Positions 13,301 to 14,484 of a DNA stretch of 14,484 nt are shown in pieces. Source of the stretch: an uncultured Acetatifactor sp. (GTDB lineage: Bacteria; Bacillota; Clostridia; Lachnospirales; Lachnospiraceae); contig CANRMK010000016.1 of the NCBI GenBank assembly GCA_947631715.1, positions 1 to 14,484 on the forward strand. Direction: 5' to 3'. The translations under genes and the position numbers were made by a program. The notes below the pieces were generated by a model. The model searched no databases. It was not told where the DNA came from and was given only the letters and a program-made list of their open reading frames with translations. The first letter of the stretch is position 1. The number at the start of each line of letters is the position of its first letter.

Positions 13301-14484
13301 CAATGTGTTCTCATCCAGCGGGAGCACGACGTCCGACATGCAGATCACAGCGCCGACACCGATGGTGCGCTCGGCACTTTTCAGCACAGAAAAGGATTTT
13401 ACCGCGCTTTTATCGGGCGCACTCGATTTCTTGATCTCCACGGGGTGAAGAATGCCGTTTTCTTCGATGATCAGGTCGATTTCTTTCATTTTATTGTCCC
13501 GGTAAAAATTCAGATTGACCTTGTTTTTGCCGTATGCATAATGACGCAGCAGTTCGGCGATCACGTAATTTTCATAATAATGCCCGCTTGCCGCGCCGTT
13601 CATCAGCACGTTGCGCGACGTCCAAGAGGATAGGTATGCGCAAAAACCGGTATCACAAAAATACAGCTTCGGCGTTTTGATCAGACGTTTCAGTTCGTTG
13701 GATGCATAGGGTTCAAGCAGGAAGAGAATGCCCATCGACTGTAAAACTTTCACCCATTCTTTTGCCGTCACGCCGGACACTCCGGCAGAAGCACCGAGAT
13801 CGTTATAATTGACAAGCTGACCGGCAAAAGCGGCGCAGGCACGCAGAAATTTGCGGAAGCCCTCGGTATCGGCAATACCGTAGTCATCTACCGCGTCCCG
13901 CATCAGATATGTCTCAATATAGGAATTGAAGTATTCGCCCAGCTGCTCCTCGTCCTTTTCCTGCACGTCTGGAAGTCCGCCACGCCAGATGTTTTCAAAG
14001 GTCGTAAGGATATTATTCTGTCCGAACAGCTTTTTGCGGACCATCAAGGATTTAAGGGAAAAAACGAGTTCATCCGCCGAATCGATGCCGAGTTTTTCTC
14101 TTGAGGACAGACTATACATTTTCAAAATACAAAGCCGCCCGGCGAGAGAGTCACCTGCCTTTTTAACCAGTTTCTTGCTCTGCGATCCCGTCAGCCAGAA
14201 CTGCCCGCGCTCATCGCTTTCGTCGCAAAGGATCTTGATTTCTTCAAAAAGCTCCGGTGCTTTCTGTATCTCATCGATAAGGATCGGAGGCTGATAAGTT
14301 TGTAAGAACAGCTTCGGATCGGTCTGCGCAAAGGCGCGGAGCTGCGTATCGTCCATTGTCACATACGTTCGATCCTGGTCTTTGGCAAGGTGCTTCAGCA
14401 TGGTGGACTTGCCGACCTGCCGTGCGCCGACCACCATGACCGCCTTGAAAGCGGCGCTCATGTGAAGAAATTTTCGTTCCAGAT
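13277..14484 (-). CDS. AAA-type ATPase with DUF4143 / PD-(D/E)XK-like C-terminus (5' partial)
   Basis: P-loop ATPase of the widespread AAA_14/DUF4143 group, whose cellular role is not established. The frame stays open to the window edge, 7 codons beyond the first ATG at 14461 (LERKFLHM). Family members carry residues before that point, so the true start probably lies outside. Counting from that ATG, Walker A is GARQVGKST (12-20), Walker B is PPILIDEIQ (58-66, Asp63 Glu64), and FWLTGSQ is a sensor-like strand. A winged-helix-like middle region includes GVSGVTAKEWVKVLQSMG. The C-terminus has a restriction-endonuclease-like pattern, Asp329 with Glu342 and Lys344 (HPVEIKKS). GC looks lower than in gpmI, suggesting transfer. 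It is convergent with gpmI and unlikely to be functionally tied to it. Confidence 0.88.
   Translation of the reverse strand, partial: LERKFLHMSAAFKAVMVVGARQVGKSTMLKHLAKDQDRTYVTMDDTQLRAFAQTDPKLFLQTYQPPILIDEIQKAPELFEEIKILCDESDERGQFWLTGSQSKKLVKKAGDSLAGRLCILKMYSLSSREKLGIDSADELVFSLKSLMVRKKLFGQNNILTTFENIWRGGLPDVQEKDEEQLGEYFNSYIETYLMRDAVDDYGIADTEGFRKFLRACAAFAGQLVNYNDLGASAGVSGVTAKEWVKVLQSMGILFLLEPYASNELKRLIKTPKLYFCDTGFCAYLSSWTSRNVLMNGAASGHYYENYVIAELLRHYAYGKNKVNLNFYRDNKMKEIDLIIEENGILHPVEIKKSSAPDKSAVKSFSVLKSAERTIGVGAVICMSDVVLPLDENTLIVPSNLI

Overview
The window looks like a chromosomal segment of an anaerobic Gram-positive Clostridia member, most likely Lachnospiraceae. This is inferred from Cys lipoboxes on the binding proteins, AGGAG-type ribosome binding sites, moderately high GC, and the gene families present. 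No rRNA, tRNA, CRISPR array, transposase or integrase was recognised. No gene-free stretch exceeds about 180 bases.

Bases 1-9642 hold a tight co-directional (+) gene cluster of six genes, cut at its 5' end by the window edge. The order is: lipoprotein with a beta-propeller-like N-terminus and a solute-binding C-terminus (partial); MalF-like permease; MalG-like permease; HlyD/MacA-like membrane-fusion adaptor; a two-pass membrane protein with a MacB-type extracytoplasmic core domain; and a second, paralogous propeller/solute-binding lipoprotein. Spacings are 38, -4, 30, 81 and -4 bases, so an operon is likely. The unusual point is the mixture. Import-type permeases and binding proteins are interleaved with an export-type adaptor and a stripped-down MacB-like partner, and no ATPase gene is visible. 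This cluster is the best candidate for an uncharacterised system: an envelope-spanning transport or sensing assembly whose substrate and direction cannot be read from sequence.

Bases 9643-9750 separate this cluster from a convergent minus-strand pair. A large stem-loop with palindromic arms lies there. The pair is a cation diffusion facilitator transporter (10194-11357) followed, 5 bases later, by a short YgjP/SprT-like zinc metallopeptidase (9751-10188). The transporter has a good promoter and ribosome binding site and an N-D/D-D metal site of the kind associated with manganese export.

The transporter is divergent from gpmI (11537-13099), the cofactor-independent phosphoglycerate mutase of glycolysis. 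The two genes have back-to-back promoters in about 180 bases. GpmI enzymes of Firmicutes are manganese-dependent, so the pairing with a predicted manganese exporter is suggestive.

Bases 13100-13276 contain a long imperfect stem-loop (13110-13187) made partly of overlapping palindromes. The last gene, on the minus strand (13277 to beyond the window end), encodes an AAA-type ATPase with a C-terminal DUF4143/PD-(D/E)XK-like region. It looks lower in GC and is probably accessory DNA.
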